DNA from: Rhodococcus triatomae
GTDB lineage: Bacteria; Actinomycetota; Actinomycetes; Mycobacteriales; Mycobacteriaceae
Direction: 5' to 3'
Assembly (NCBI RefSeq): GCF_014217785.1
Contig: NZ_CP048814.1
Coordinates: 4,464,001-4,528,000 of the forward strand
DNA: 64,000 nucleotides
Shown: positions 28,138 to 38,392 of the stretch, piece after piece
How the letters are laid out: each line of letters starts with the position of its first letter
How positions within the stretch are numbered: the first letter of the stretch is position 1
Notes under the pieces: generated by a model
What the model saw: the letters and a program-made list of their open reading frames with translations, nothing else
Database searches by the model: none
Told to the model about the DNA's origin: nothing
Translations under genes and position numbers: made by a program

Positions 28138-29247
28138 TCAGGCCCGGTCGGCATGGTCGAGCGCGGTCTCGCCGCGGCGGGCCCCGGCCCGGTGGGTGCC
28201 GTCGCGCACCGTGCCGACATACTCCTCCACCAGGTCCTCGAGCGCGACGATACCGACCACCGTGCCCGTGTCGTCGACCGTCGTACCGAGGTGGGCGCCG
28301 GAGCGCCGCAGGGCGGCGAGTGCATCGCCCAGCGTGGTCGCGGTCGTCATCGTCGGCAGCGGCCGGATGTCGGCTGCGGGAACGACGGTGTCCGGCCCCG
28401 CCTCGCCGAGGACCTGGGCCAGCACGTCCTTGAGATGCAGGTAGCCGGTCAGCGTTCCGTCGGCTCGCCGGATCGGGTACCGGGAGAACCCGGTCTCGAG
28501 GACGGCTTGCTCCACCGCACCGAGGACGACCCCACCCGCGGCCCGGGCATCGAGGCAGCGGACGCGCGCGAGCGGGATCAGCACGTCCGCGACGGTGCGG
28601 TCCGTGCTCCCGAGGGCCTGGGTCGGTCGCCGATGCTCCTCGGCGTCCATCAATCCCTCCGAGCGGGACTCGCCGATCATCTCGGACAGCTCGACCGCCG
28701 AGATCGTCACGTCGAGTTCGTCCTTCGGTTCGACGCGGAGCAGCTTCAGAACCGAGTTCGCACACAGGTTGTAGAACGCGATGACGGGCCGGACGACCTT
28801 GATGAACAGCAGGTGCGCCGGGACGAGGAGCATCGCGCAGCGCTCGGGCCCGGCGAGTGCGATGTTCTTGGGCACCATCTCGCCGAGGAGGATGTGCAGC
28901 ACCACGATCAGGGTCATCGCGATCGCGAACGACACGGGATGCAGCAGCCCGTCGGGCAGGCCGACGAGGTGCAGCGGTGCCTCGATGAGGTGTGCGATCG
29001 CGGGCTCGGCGACCTTGCCGAGCAGGATCGAACAGATCGTGATGCCCAGCTGGGACGCGGCGAGCATGAGCGAGAGCTGTTCACCCGCCTCGATGACGGC
29101 CGAGGCGCGCCTGCGTCCCTGCGCGACGAGCGCCTCGAGGCGGTCCCTGCGGGCCGAGATCAGGGCGAACTCGGCGGCCACGAAGAAGGCGTTGCCCGCG
29201 AGCAGGCCCACCGCGAGCAACACACCGAACAGGTCACCCATGTGCAC
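28138..29247 (-). CDS. CNNM/DUF21 membrane protein with CBS domains, short form
   Basis: This 369-residue protein has a DUF21 membrane domain (four hydrophobic segments in the first 150 residues, with GEMVPKNIALA) followed by a CBS pair (PLARVRCLD, TGYLHLKDVL, DTGTVVGIVALEDLVEE). It ends soon after the CBS pair and lacks the C-terminal CorC/HlyC domain. The CNNM family handles Mg2+ or Co2+ export. Its start overlaps the end of the longer paralogue by 14 nt; Mtb Rv1841c/Rv1842c form the same pair, so a hetero-oligomer is likely. Confidence 0.88.
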   Translation of the reverse strand: MHMGDLFGVLLAVGLLAGNAFFVAAEFALISARRDRLEALVAQGRRRASAVIEAGEQLSLMLAASQLGITICSILLGKVAEPAIAHLIEAPLHLVGLPDGLLHPVSFAIAMTLIVVLHILLGEMVPKNIALAGPERCAMLLVPAHLLFIKVVRPVIAFYNLCANSVLKLLRVEPKDELDVTISAVELSEMIGESRSEGLMDAEEHRRPTQALGSTDRTVADVLIPLARVRCLDARAAGGVVLGAVEQAVLETGFSRYPIRRADGTLTGYLHLKDVLAQVLGEAGPDTVVPAADIRPLPTMTTATTLGDALAALRRSGAHLGTTVDDTGTVVGIVALEDLVEEYVGTVRDGTHRAGARRGETALDHADRA

Positions 29248-30604
29248 GCACCTCCCCGGCGGTTCCGGGAACGGGTGTCAGGACCACCCGGTCGATGCGA
29301 CGGCCCTCCATCCGGGTCACCGTCGCGACCCAGCGTCCACCGTCGTCGTGCTCGGGCAGCTCGACCACGTCGCCGTCGACGGGTATGCGCCCCAGCAGCG
29401 TGAGGACCAGACCGCCGAGCGTCTCGTACTCGCCGGCCGGCGCGAGGTAGCCGGTGGCGTCGGACACCTCGTCGGTGCGCAGGAGCCCCGAGCAGGACCA
29501 CCCGGTGCCGATCCGCTGGACGTCGATGCCCGGTTCGTCGTGCTCGTCGCGAACGTCACCGAGGATCTCCTCGATGAGGTCCTCCATGGTCACCACTCCC
29601 GCCGTGCCGCCGTACTCGTCGACGACGAGTGCGAGCTGCATACCGTCCGAGCGGATGTGTTCCATGAGTGCGTCCCCGTCGAGGGTGGACGGGACGACCG
29701 GCACCTTCCTGGCAAGGGACGCGAGGGTGGTGGTGCGTCGCAGGCTCGCGGGCACCGTGAACGCGTGTTTGACGTGTACGACCCCGAGCGTGGCGTCGAG
29801 GTCGCCGTCGACGACGGGGAACCGCGAGTATCCGGTCCGGGCGGCGAGGTCGAGGAGATCGGCGACGGTGTCGGTGCCGGCGAGGGTCTCGACCGTCACG
29901 CGTGGCGTCATGAGCTCCTCCGCCGTGCGCTCACCGAAGCGGAGAGAGCGGCTCACCAGCAGTGCGGTGCCCTCGTCGATCGAGCCCCGCTCGGCGGAGG
30001 CGGACACCAGTGACCCGAGTTCCTGCAGGGAACGCGCGGAGCGCAGTTCGTCGGTGGGTTCGATGCCCAGCCTGCGTACCAGTCGGTTCGCCGTGGAGTC
30101 GAGCCCGGTGATCGCCCACCGGAAGACCGACGAGAACGCTGCGTGCAGCCCGGCGGTCGCGCGTGCGGTCCGCAGCGGAAGCGCGATGGCGAGGTTCTTG
30201 GGGACGAGCTCGCCGAAGATCATCGAGAACGACGTCGCGATGACCAGGGCCGCCACCAGCGAGGTCGCTGCTGCCGCGGACGCGCCCACACCGAGGCCGG
30301 TGAGCACCGGCGTGATGAATCGCGCCAGCACCGGTTCCGCCAGGTATCCGGTGATCAGCGTGGTGATGGTGATGCCGAGCTGGGCGCCGGACAGCTGGAA
30401 CGACAGTGTCCGGTGCGCCCGCCGGACCTGGCGGGACCGGCGGTCTCCACCGTGCGGCCGGTCGGGTGAGGCGCCGCGCGCGTGCGCGTCGACGGTGCTC
30501 CGCTCGAGCGCGGTGAGGGAGAACTCGGCGGCGACGAACAGCGCGGTGCCCGCGGTGAGTGCCACGAAACCGAGAAGGCTGAGAAGGGTGACGGCGAGGT
30601 TCAT
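29234..30604 (-). CDS. CNNM/CorC-type membrane protein with CBS and CorC_HlyC domains
   Basis: This 456-residue paralogue of the downstream gene has a DUF21 membrane domain in the first ~200 residues (FGELVPKNLAIALP), two CBS motifs (TLAGTDTVADLLDLA; TAGVVTMEDLIEEILGD) and a C-terminal CorC_HlyC domain (GTGWSCSGLLRTDEV to near the end). It probably exports divalent cations across the cytoplasmic membrane. The ATG at 30604 is overlapped by the stop of a small upstream frame (ATGA). Position matches Mtb Rv1842c. Confidence 0.9.
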   Translation of the reverse strand: MNLAVTLLSLLGFVALTAGTALFVAAEFSLTALERSTVDAHARGASPDRPHGGDRRSRQVRRAHRTLSFQLSGAQLGITITTLITGYLAEPVLARFITPVLTGLGVGASAAAATSLVAALVIATSFSMIFGELVPKNLAIALPLRTARATAGLHAAFSSVFRWAITGLDSTANRLVRRLGIEPTDELRSARSLQELGSLVSASAERGSIDEGTALLVSRSLRFGERTAEELMTPRVTVETLAGTDTVADLLDLAARTGYSRFPVVDGDLDATLGVVHVKHAFTVPASLRRTTTLASLARKVPVVPSTLDGDALMEHIRSDGMQLALVVDEYGGTAGVVTMEDLIEEILGDVRDEHDEPGIDVQRIGTGWSCSGLLRTDEVSDATGYLAPAGEYETLGGLVLTLLGRIPVDGDVVELPEHDDGGRWVATVTRMEGRRIDRVVLTPVPGTAGEVRAHG

Positions 30605-30831
30605 CGTTCGTCACCGGACAGGCGCCGAGCAGGGCGGCGCAGGGCGATCGGGGCGGGGCGGGGCGAGCCGGGTTTGTCACCCGGCTCGGTAGAGGATCCC
30701 TCCGGTCCCGCGGCGTCGCCGCCGGAGTGGGATTCCGTGCCGCCGGGAGCCGGCGCCGACGAGCAGGCGGCGGAGCCCTCGCCCCCGGCCTGTGCGACGG
30801 GCGTGCCTGAGTGTGTGGGTGCCGCGGGCAC
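30601..30831 (-). CDS. Possible small low-complexity protein upstream of the CNNM gene
   Basis: A 76-codon frame starts at GTG 30831, with AAAGGA 6 nt upstream, and ends with a TGA that overlaps the CNNM ATG (ATGA). The product is Pro/Gly/Ala/Ser-rich with no recognisable fold. High GC makes such frames common by chance. The ribosome site plus the exact 4-nt overlap are the only arguments for translation; it may serve to couple translation of the CNNM gene. Confidence 0.3.
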   Translation of the reverse strand: MPAAPTHSGTPVAQAGGEGSAACSSAPAPGGTESHSGGDAAGPEGSSTEPGDKPGSPRPAPIALRRPARRLSGDER

Positions 30832-30967
30832 CGGATTCCTTTCGACGAGGCCGTGTCCGGAAGGGGGACGCGGCGGGGGCCGGCCGGGGCGAGCAGCCCC
30901 GGCGCGACGAGTTTCGGCAGCCGATCCTACCGGTCGGCTCGGCTGCCGGCTGGCCGCGGCCCCCTGG
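30832..30967. other. Non-coding remainder between guaB1 and the small upstream frame
   Basis: Together with the doubtful small frame, the gap from 30605 to 30967 (363 bases) has no firm gene. I see no strong hairpin or promoter pair in this last part. Confidence 0.4.
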
Positions 30968-32410
<1,443 letters not shown>

Positions 32411-33289
32411 CTATGGTACCGGTGATTCGCGCTCTTCGCCTTCCTCGGCCACCTCGGCCCGGGCGCGGGACAGGCCGAGCGTGGTCACCAGCATCACCAC
32501 CACGGCGAGGCCGACGACGACGAAGCCCAGGTCGCCCGTCTGCAGCCGTTCGCCGAGCACGGAAATGCCGAGGAACACCGCCGCGAGGGGCTCGGCGATG
32601 GTCAAGGCCGGTAGCGACGCCGAGAGCGGACCCACCTGGAAGGCCTTCTGCTGAAGGTAGAAGCCGGTGACCCCGGCCGCGACGAGGGCCCAGGTCTGCC
32701 AGCTCGACACGAGCGGGATCACCCCGTGTTCGAGCCGGTCGACGACGTACTTGGTGAACGCGACGGCCACACCGTAGAGAGCGCCTGCCGCCGTTCCGAG
32801 CAGGAGTGCCCGCCACTGTGCCCCGATCCGCAGCGAGCCGACGACGGTGGCGGCCACGACCACCGCGAGCACCCCGGCGAGCGGAAGCGCCCATCGCTCG
32901 GCCGGAGCGGAGATCCCACCCTCGGTGGGGTCCCCGACCACGAGGAAGACCGCCAGTGCAACTGCCAATGCGACGGCCAGGCCCCAGGCGCGGGCGCTGA
33001 CGCGAACCCCGGACCAGCGCGCGGAGAGCGGCAGCGCGAACAGGAGGGAGGCCACCAGCAGGGGCTGCACGACCAGGACGGAGCCGAGCGCGAGGGCGAC
33101 GGCCTGCACGACGTAGGAGCCGCCGTCACCGACGACTCCCGCCCACCACCGTGGTGCCCGGATGAGTCGCGCGAGGAGTGGTCCCGAGTCCGGGACCGAT
33201 TCCGCGGACTTCTGTTGCGCGACCGCGCCGACCGCCGCGAGCAGCGCGGCGAGAAGTGCGCACGCGATCGCCGCGAGTCCGGCTTCCAT
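32411..33289 (-). CDS. DMT (EamA-type) transporter
   Basis: This 292-residue protein is almost entirely hydrophobic, with nine to ten predicted helices and the internal two-fold pattern of drug/metabolite transporters. The conserved late segment TIAEPLAAVFLGISVLGERL (about residues 235-254) is the classic second EamA repeat. The ATG at 33289 is used; the longer open frame upstream is a shadow of the helicase. It starts 5 bp after the helicase stop and ends 6 bp before guaB1. The substrate is unknown. Confidence 0.85.
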   Translation of the reverse strand: MEAGLAAIACALLAALLAAVGAVAQQKSAESVPDSGPLLARLIRAPRWWAGVVGDGGSYVVQAVALALGSVLVVQPLLVASLLFALPLSARWSGVRVSARAWGLAVALAVALAVFLVVGDPTEGGISAPAERWALPLAGVLAVVVAATVVGSLRIGAQWRALLLGTAAGALYGVAVAFTKYVVDRLEHGVIPLVSSWQTWALVAAGVTGFYLQQKAFQVGPLSASLPALTIAEPLAAVFLGISVLGERLQTGDLGFVVVGLAVVVMLVTTLGLSRARAEVAEEGEERESPVP

Positions 33290-33293
33290 CCAC

Positions 33294-34628
33294 TCAGTCT
33301 GATCGGTGGCCGCGGCGCCCGTGGCGACTTCGCGAACGCGGATTCGCCCCGTCGCGGGAGTCGGTGGCGCCTCGCCGTCGTCGTCCACGCGGTGGGGTCG
33401 GCGGCGCCTGCGGTGCGGTGGCCGCACGTGGGCCGGGCGGCGCGGGGGCGGCCCGCGAACCGGCGAGCCGCTCCAGGACCGGGTCCGCGCGCCGGGTCCG
33501 ATGTACGGCGGGGGAGATCTGTGCCTGCTCGAGGAGCACGAGTGTGGCGTCGCGTTCCTGCTCGGTGACGACGGTGACGACGGTGCCGCTGGCCCCGGCA
33601 CGGGCGGTGCGTCCCGCACGGTGCACGTAGCTCTTGGCATCGGACGGTGGATCGGCATGCACCACCAGCGCGACGTCGTCCACATGGATTCCGCGGGCCG
33701 CGACGTCCGTGGCGACGAGTACCGGTGTGGTGCCGTCGGTGAACCGCGCCAGGGCGCGGGAGCGGTAGGCCTGCGACTTTCCGCCGTGCAGGACGTCGGC
33801 GTCGACACCGGAGGCCACCAGACGGGCCACGAGCCGGTCCGCCCACGCCTGGGTGCGCACGAACAGCAGTATCCGGCCGGTGCCGCGAGCGAGCCGGTCG
33901 ACGACATCGGGCTTGTCCGCCTTGTCCACGACGAGGACGTGATGGGTCATCCGCGCCGGGGGCGCATCGACTGTCGTGTGCACACGTACGGGGTCCCGCA
34001 GGTACCGGGACACCAGGGATCCGACGTCCCCGTCGAGCGTGGCGGAGAACAGCAACCGCTGTCCGGCGGAGGGGGTCGTGTCCAGGATCTCGGTGATCTG
34101 AGGCAGGAAACCGAGCTCCGCGAGATGGTCGGCCTCGTCGACGGTGGTGACCACCACGTCGTCGAGATGCACCGAGCCGCGCCGCAGATGGTCGAGCAGG
34201 CGGCCGGGGGTGGCGACCACGAGGTCGGTGCCCCGGGCGAGAGTCTGCACCTGGCGGCCGATCGGGCTGCCGCCGGTGAGCGCGGTGGTCCGCATGCCGA
34301 GCGCGAGCGCCGGCTCGTCCAGGGCCGCCACGATCTGGTCCGCGAGTTCGCGCGTCGGTGCCAGCACCAGGGCCCGCGGCCGACTCGGCCGCGACGCGGA
34401 TCCGGTGAGCCGCACCAGCATCGGGACCCCGAACGCGAGGGTCTTTCCCGAACCGGTGGGCGCGCGGCCGAGGACGTCCCGTCCGGCGAGGACGGGAGGA
34501 ACGGCCCGCACCTGGATGTCGCGGGGGCGGGTGGCTCCCTGTCGTCGCAGTGCATGCACGACGACGACAGGGAGCCCGAGTTCCGCGAAGCCCGGCACGG
34601 ATTCCGCGCCGGGCTGCTCGTCAGGCAC
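33294..34628 (-). CDS. DEAD-box RNA helicase (short form)
   Basis: This 444-residue protein has all the core helicase motifs: APTGSGKT (motif I), APTRELADQ (Ia), VDEAD (II), SAT (III), DVAARGIHVDD (V) and HRAGRTAR (VI). The tail of about 60 residues is Pro/Arg-rich. It unwinds structured RNA with ATP. It overlaps the gnd end by 8 nt, so it is probably co-transcribed with gnd. A longer paralogue is encoded beyond gnd on the same strand. Confidence 0.93.
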   Translation of the reverse strand: MPDEQPGAESVPGFAELGLPVVVVHALRRQGATRPRDIQVRAVPPVLAGRDVLGRAPTGSGKTLAFGVPMLVRLTGSASRPSRPRALVLAPTRELADQIVAALDEPALALGMRTTALTGGSPIGRQVQTLARGTDLVVATPGRLLDHLRRGSVHLDDVVVTTVDEADHLAELGFLPQITEILDTTPSAGQRLLFSATLDGDVGSLVSRYLRDPVRVHTTVDAPPARMTHHVLVVDKADKPDVVDRLARGTGRILLFVRTQAWADRLVARLVASGVDADVLHGGKSQAYRSRALARFTDGTTPVLVATDVAARGIHVDDVALVVHADPPSDAKSYVHRAGRTARAGASGTVVTVVTEQERDATLVLLEQAQISPAVHRTRRADPVLERLAGSRAAPAPPGPRAATAPQAPPTPPRGRRRRGATDSRDGANPRSRSRHGRRGHRSD

Positions 34629-36066
34629 GGACTTCGCTGCGATCCCCGCTCCAGAGGGTGTGGAACTTGCCGTCCTCGTCGACCCGCTCGTAGGTGTGTG
34701 CGCCGAAGAAGTCGCGCTGTCCCTGGGTGAGCGCGGCGGGCAGGCGCTCCGCGCGCAACCCGTCGTAGTACGACAGCGACGACGCGAACGCGGGCACCGG
34801 GATCCCGAGGCCGGTCGCGGTGATCACGACCCGCCGCCAGCTGTCGATCGCCGCCTCGATCGCTTCCCGGAAGTAGGGCTCGACGACGAGGGTGGTCGAC
34901 TCGGGGTTGTTCTCGTACGCCTCCTTGATCCGGTTGAGGAAGCGGGCCCGGATGATGCAGCCGCCGCGCCAGATGGTGGCGAGGTCACCCGGCTGCACGT
35001 TCCAGCCGTATTCGATGCTCCCGGCACGGATCTGGTCGAAGCCCTGGGCGTACGCGACGATCTTCGACGCGTAGAGCGCCCGGCGGATGTCCTCGGTGAA
35101 CTGTTCGACGTCCGCGGGCTTGTCGGTGAGGTCGCCGGAGACCAGCCCGACGGCAGCCTTGCGCTGATCCCTCGAGCCGGACACGGCACGGGCGAACACG
35201 GCCTCGGCGATTCCCGTGACCGGGACACCGAGGTCGAGCGCGGACTTGACCGTCCAGCGGCCGGTGCCCTTCTGCTCCGCCGCATCGACGATGACGTCGA
35301 CGAGCGGCTTTCCCGTGCGGGCGTCCTTCTGCCGCAGCACCTCCGCGGTGATCTCGACGAGGTAGCTCTCGAGCTCACCGGTGTTCCACTCGGAGAACAC
35401 GTCCGCGATGGCGTCGACGTCGAGGCCGAGGGCATCCCGCAGCAGGTTGTAGGCCTCGGCGATGAGCTGCATGTCGGCGTACTCGATGCCGTTGTGCACC
35501 ATCTTCACGAAGTGGCCTGCGCCGTCCGGGCCGATGTGTGCGCAGCACGGCGTGCCGTCGACCTGGGCCGCGACCGATTCGAGCAGCGGACCGAGGGACT
35601 CGTAGGACTCGACGGACCCGCCCGGCATGATCGACGGGCCGTTGAGCGCGCCCTCCTCGCCGCCGGAGATCCCGGTGCCGACGAAGTGCAGCCCGCGCTC
35701 GCGCAGCGCCGCCTCGCGCCGGATCGTGTCGGTGTAGAGGGAGTTGCCGCCGTCGATGATGATGTCACCGGGTTCCATCGCCTCGGCGAGTTCCTCGATC
35801 ACCGCATCCGTCGCGTCGCCGGCCTTCACCATGATCAATGCGCGCCGGGGCTTCTCCAGCGCCGCCACGAACTCCGCGACCGTCTCGGTCCGGACGAAGT
35901 CGCCGTCGCCGCCGTGCTCGGCGAGGAGTGCATCCGTCTTGCCGACGCTGCGGTTGTGCACCGCGACGGTGTACCCGTTGCGGGCGAAGTTGCGGGCGAT
36001 GTTCGAGCCCATGACGGCGAGTCCGGTGACGCCGATCTGGGCGCGCGCACTGTCGTTGGTGGTCAT
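34621..36066 (-). CDS. gnd: 6-phosphogluconate dehydrogenase, decarboxylating
   Basis: This 481-residue enzyme of the oxidative pentose-phosphate pathway makes ribulose-5-phosphate and NADPH. It shows the nucleotide fold GLAVMGSNIARNFARNGY, the GTGISGGEEGALNGPSIMPG loop and the catalytic lysine region GHFVKMVHNGIEY. The length is typical of the long, homodimeric form (Mtb Gnd1, Rv1844c). The ATG at 36066 is preceded by AGAAGGAAAGC. The helicase follows with an 8-nt overlap. Confidence 0.96.
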   Translation of the reverse strand: MTTNDSARAQIGVTGLAVMGSNIARNFARNGYTVAVHNRSVGKTDALLAEHGGDGDFVRTETVAEFVAALEKPRRALIMVKAGDATDAVIEELAEAMEPGDIIIDGGNSLYTDTIRREAALRERGLHFVGTGISGGEEGALNGPSIMPGGSVESYESLGPLLESVAAQVDGTPCCAHIGPDGAGHFVKMVHNGIEYADMQLIAEAYNLLRDALGLDVDAIADVFSEWNTGELESYLVEITAEVLRQKDARTGKPLVDVIVDAAEQKGTGRWTVKSALDLGVPVTGIAEAVFARAVSGSRDQRKAAVGLVSGDLTDKPADVEQFTEDIRRALYASKIVAYAQGFDQIRAGSIEYGWNVQPGDLATIWRGGCIIRARFLNRIKEAYENNPESTTLVVEPYFREAIEAAIDSWRRVVITATGLGIPVPAFASSLSYYDGLRAERLPAALTQGQRDFFGAHTYERVDEDGKFHTLWSGDRSEVRA

Positions 36067-36203
36067 TTCTCCAGCTTTCCTTCTCGGGAGGGCGAGTGCG
36101 AACGATCCGAAGGTGGTGAGAGCGAACAGCAGAGGCTCCCGGGGCCGCAGTGGGGCTGCCGCCCGCCTGTTTCAGGCAACCATAGTGCCGGGAGGAAACG
36201 AAA

Positions 36204-36235
36204 ACCGGTCGGACACCCAACGGTGGCCGACCGGT
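36204..36235 (-). terminator. Rho-independent terminator after the long DEAD-box helicase
   Basis: A 9-bp perfect stem (accggtcgg at 36204-36212 pairing with ccgaccggt at 36227-36235) with a 14-nt loop is followed on the minus strand by TTTTCGTTT. It lies 37 bp after the helicase stop at 36273 and separates it from gnd. Confidence 0.8.
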
Positions 36236-36272
36236 CTCGCATCACGGCCCGATCCTCGGGCGTGGTGGTCGA

Positions 36273-38123
36273 TCAGCGGTTGCGGTCGCGCCGCGGACCG
36301 TCGAAGCCGTCGTAGCTGCGCTGAGCGGTCCGGGAGCGGAACCCGCCGGACGAGGGACGCTCACGGCGGCCGTACTCGTTCGACCGCGACTCGGCCGGGC
36401 GTGCTCCGTTCGTACGGGATCCGTAGGACCGTGACTCGGCGGGACGGGACTCGCGGGGGCGGGACTCATACGAGCGCGAGTCGGATCGTTCCTGACGCGG
36501 ACGATCGGTGCGTGCTCCGTAGGAGCGGCGCTCGCCGCCGGCAGCGGGTCGGTCGCCCCGGTGGCCCCGTGCGTCCTCCCGGTAGCCCCGCGTGTCGTCC
36601 CGACGGTGATCGTCCCGACGGCCGCCCCCGTCCTGACGCGGCCGGAATCCGCCCCCGTTGCGGTCGCTCCCGCGCCACTCGCTCGATCCACGCTCGCCGT
36701 CGGAGCTGCGCCGGGGCCGGTCTCCGTACGGTCGACGGTCGGAATCCTGACGGCGATCGCCCTGAGGCCGCCGCTCGCCGCCCGGGCGGCCACCGCGGCT
36801 CGAAGGAGGGCCACCACGGAACGGGCGGTCCGATCGAGGCCGGTCCGACCGCTCGTTGCGTTCCGGCCGCACCGGAACCCCGGAAGGGGTCTTGGCTCCG
36901 GTGATCTCGGTGAGCTCCGCCGATCCGGGGGTCACCCGCACCGCGGTCGCCGAGACACCCGCGGTGTCGGTGAGGCGCTTGAACATCCGGCGCTGGTTGG
37001 GCAGCACGATCGCGGCGACCGCGCCCTTCTGTCCGGCGCGGGCGGTCCGGCCCGCGCGGTGCAGGTAGTCCTTGTGATCGGCGGGCGGATCCACGTGCAC
37101 CACCAGATCGATGCCGTCCACGTGGATTCCCCGGGCCGCCACGTCCGTCGCGACGAGGACGGGAGTGCGTCCCGTCTTGAAGCGATCGAGCACCCGGGTC
37201 CGCTGGTTCTGTGCCTTGCCGCCGTGGAGGGACTCGGCGGCGACGCCCAGCGCGCGCAGCCGGTCGGTGATTCCCTCGCAGCCGAGCTTGGTGCGGGCGA
37301 ACATGATGGTGCGGCCGCCGTCGCGGGAGGCGATCTCGGCGAGGACCGCGTCCTTCTGGCCTCGGTCCACGAGCAGCACGTAATGCTCCATCGTGCTCAC
37401 GCTCGCGCGGCCGTCCTCGGTGGAATGCTGTACGTGGTCGGGGAGGAACTGGCGTACCAGCGACTGCACCTCGCGGTCGAGGGTCGCGGAGAACAGCAGT
37501 CGCTGCGACGAGTCGGGGGTGTCGCCGAGAATCGCACGAACCTCGGGCAGGAAGCCCATGTCGGCCATCTGGTCGGCCTCGTCGAGCGCGGTGATCTCGA
37601 TCTCGTCGAGCACGCACGTGCCCTGACGGAGGTGATCGCCCAGCCGACCGGGGGTGGCGACGAGGATGTCGACACCGCGCCGCAGCTGATCCGCCTGCTT
37701 GCCGAACGGGGTTCCGCCGACCGCCGGACGCACCGTCACTCCGACGGCGTCGGCGTAGGGGCTCAGCGAGTCGACCACCTGGAATGCGAGCTCACGGGTG
37801 GGGACGAGGACGAGGGCACGGGGTCGTTTGGCCGAGGGCCGCGACTCGTCGGAGAGGCGCGTGAGCATCGGCAGGCCGAAGGCCAGCGTCTTCCCGGACC
37901 CGGTCTGGGCGCGGCCGAGAACATGCGTCCCGGCCAGCGCGTCGGGGATCGCCCGAGCCTGGATGGGGGAGGGAACGGTGATGGACTTCTTCGCCAGGGC
38001 CGCGACGAGCGCGTCCGGCAGCCCGAGCTCGCCGAAGCCGGGCTCGGCGGTGGTCGACTCGTCGGTGGCGGCAGAAGCCGGACCGGACGGGACAGCAGTG
38101 GATATGGGGACAGCAGTGGACAT
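36273..38123 (-). CDS. DEAD-box RNA helicase with a long Arg/Ser/Gly/Asp-rich tail
   Basis: This 616-residue helicase has an N-terminal core with AQTGSGKT, VPTRELAFQ, LDEAD, SAT, DVAARGIHVDG and HRAGRTAR in order up to about residue 400. A tail of about 175 residues rich in Arg, Ser, Gly, Asp and Pro follows, with recurring SRSY and ESRPRES-type units. Such tails bind RNA loosely and can drive condensate formation, as in RhlE- and CsdA-type helicases. ATG 38123 is chosen because GGAGAGG lies 10 nt upstream; the longer frame adds only Arg-rich shadow sequence. The long gap before it leaves room for a structured 5' leader, common for cold-induced helicases. Confidence 0.92.
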   Translation of the reverse strand: MSTAVPISTAVPSGPASAATDESTTAEPGFGELGLPDALVAALAKKSITVPSPIQARAIPDALAGTHVLGRAQTGSGKTLAFGLPMLTRLSDESRPSAKRPRALVLVPTRELAFQVVDSLSPYADAVGVTVRPAVGGTPFGKQADQLRRGVDILVATPGRLGDHLRQGTCVLDEIEITALDEADQMADMGFLPEVRAILGDTPDSSQRLLFSATLDREVQSLVRQFLPDHVQHSTEDGRASVSTMEHYVLLVDRGQKDAVLAEIASRDGGRTIMFARTKLGCEGITDRLRALGVAAESLHGGKAQNQRTRVLDRFKTGRTPVLVATDVAARGIHVDGIDLVVHVDPPADHKDYLHRAGRTARAGQKGAVAAIVLPNQRRMFKRLTDTAGVSATAVRVTPGSAELTEITGAKTPSGVPVRPERNERSDRPRSDRPFRGGPPSSRGGRPGGERRPQGDRRQDSDRRPYGDRPRRSSDGERGSSEWRGSDRNGGGFRPRQDGGGRRDDHRRDDTRGYREDARGHRGDRPAAGGERRSYGARTDRPRQERSDSRSYESRPRESRPAESRSYGSRTNGARPAESRSNEYGRRERPSSGGFRSRTAQRSYDGFDGPRRDRNR

Positions 38124-38392
38124 CAGGGATGTGCCTCTCCGGGACAACAGGGCACGTCGTTGCGGCGTGGGGCCGGAGGGGCGCCGCGCACGGTAGGGAC
38201 GAGCCAGGGCACAATTCACCTGGTCTGTCCGTACGCGTCAATGGCGGCAGAACGTCAATGGCGGGGGAACTGGGCTGTGTGCCTATTCGGGTACTGCACC
38301 ACGTGAGGTGGTGAGGGCCGTGAACAACGACCGCACACCAGTGTACGCGAATCGGTGCGGGTCTCGAACCACGTCCTCTCCGGAACCGGCCG

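Noticed and set aside
26689-29403. A 904-codon open frame on the plus strand
   Set aside because: It runs antisense to four well-supported genes (OsmC, the glycosylase-family gene and the CNNM pair) and its Arg/Gly/Val-rich composition is typical of high-GC shadow frames.
38297-38313. A terminator after the M56 gene
   Set aside because: The stem is only 6 bp and lacks a T-run; not strong enough to report as a terminator.
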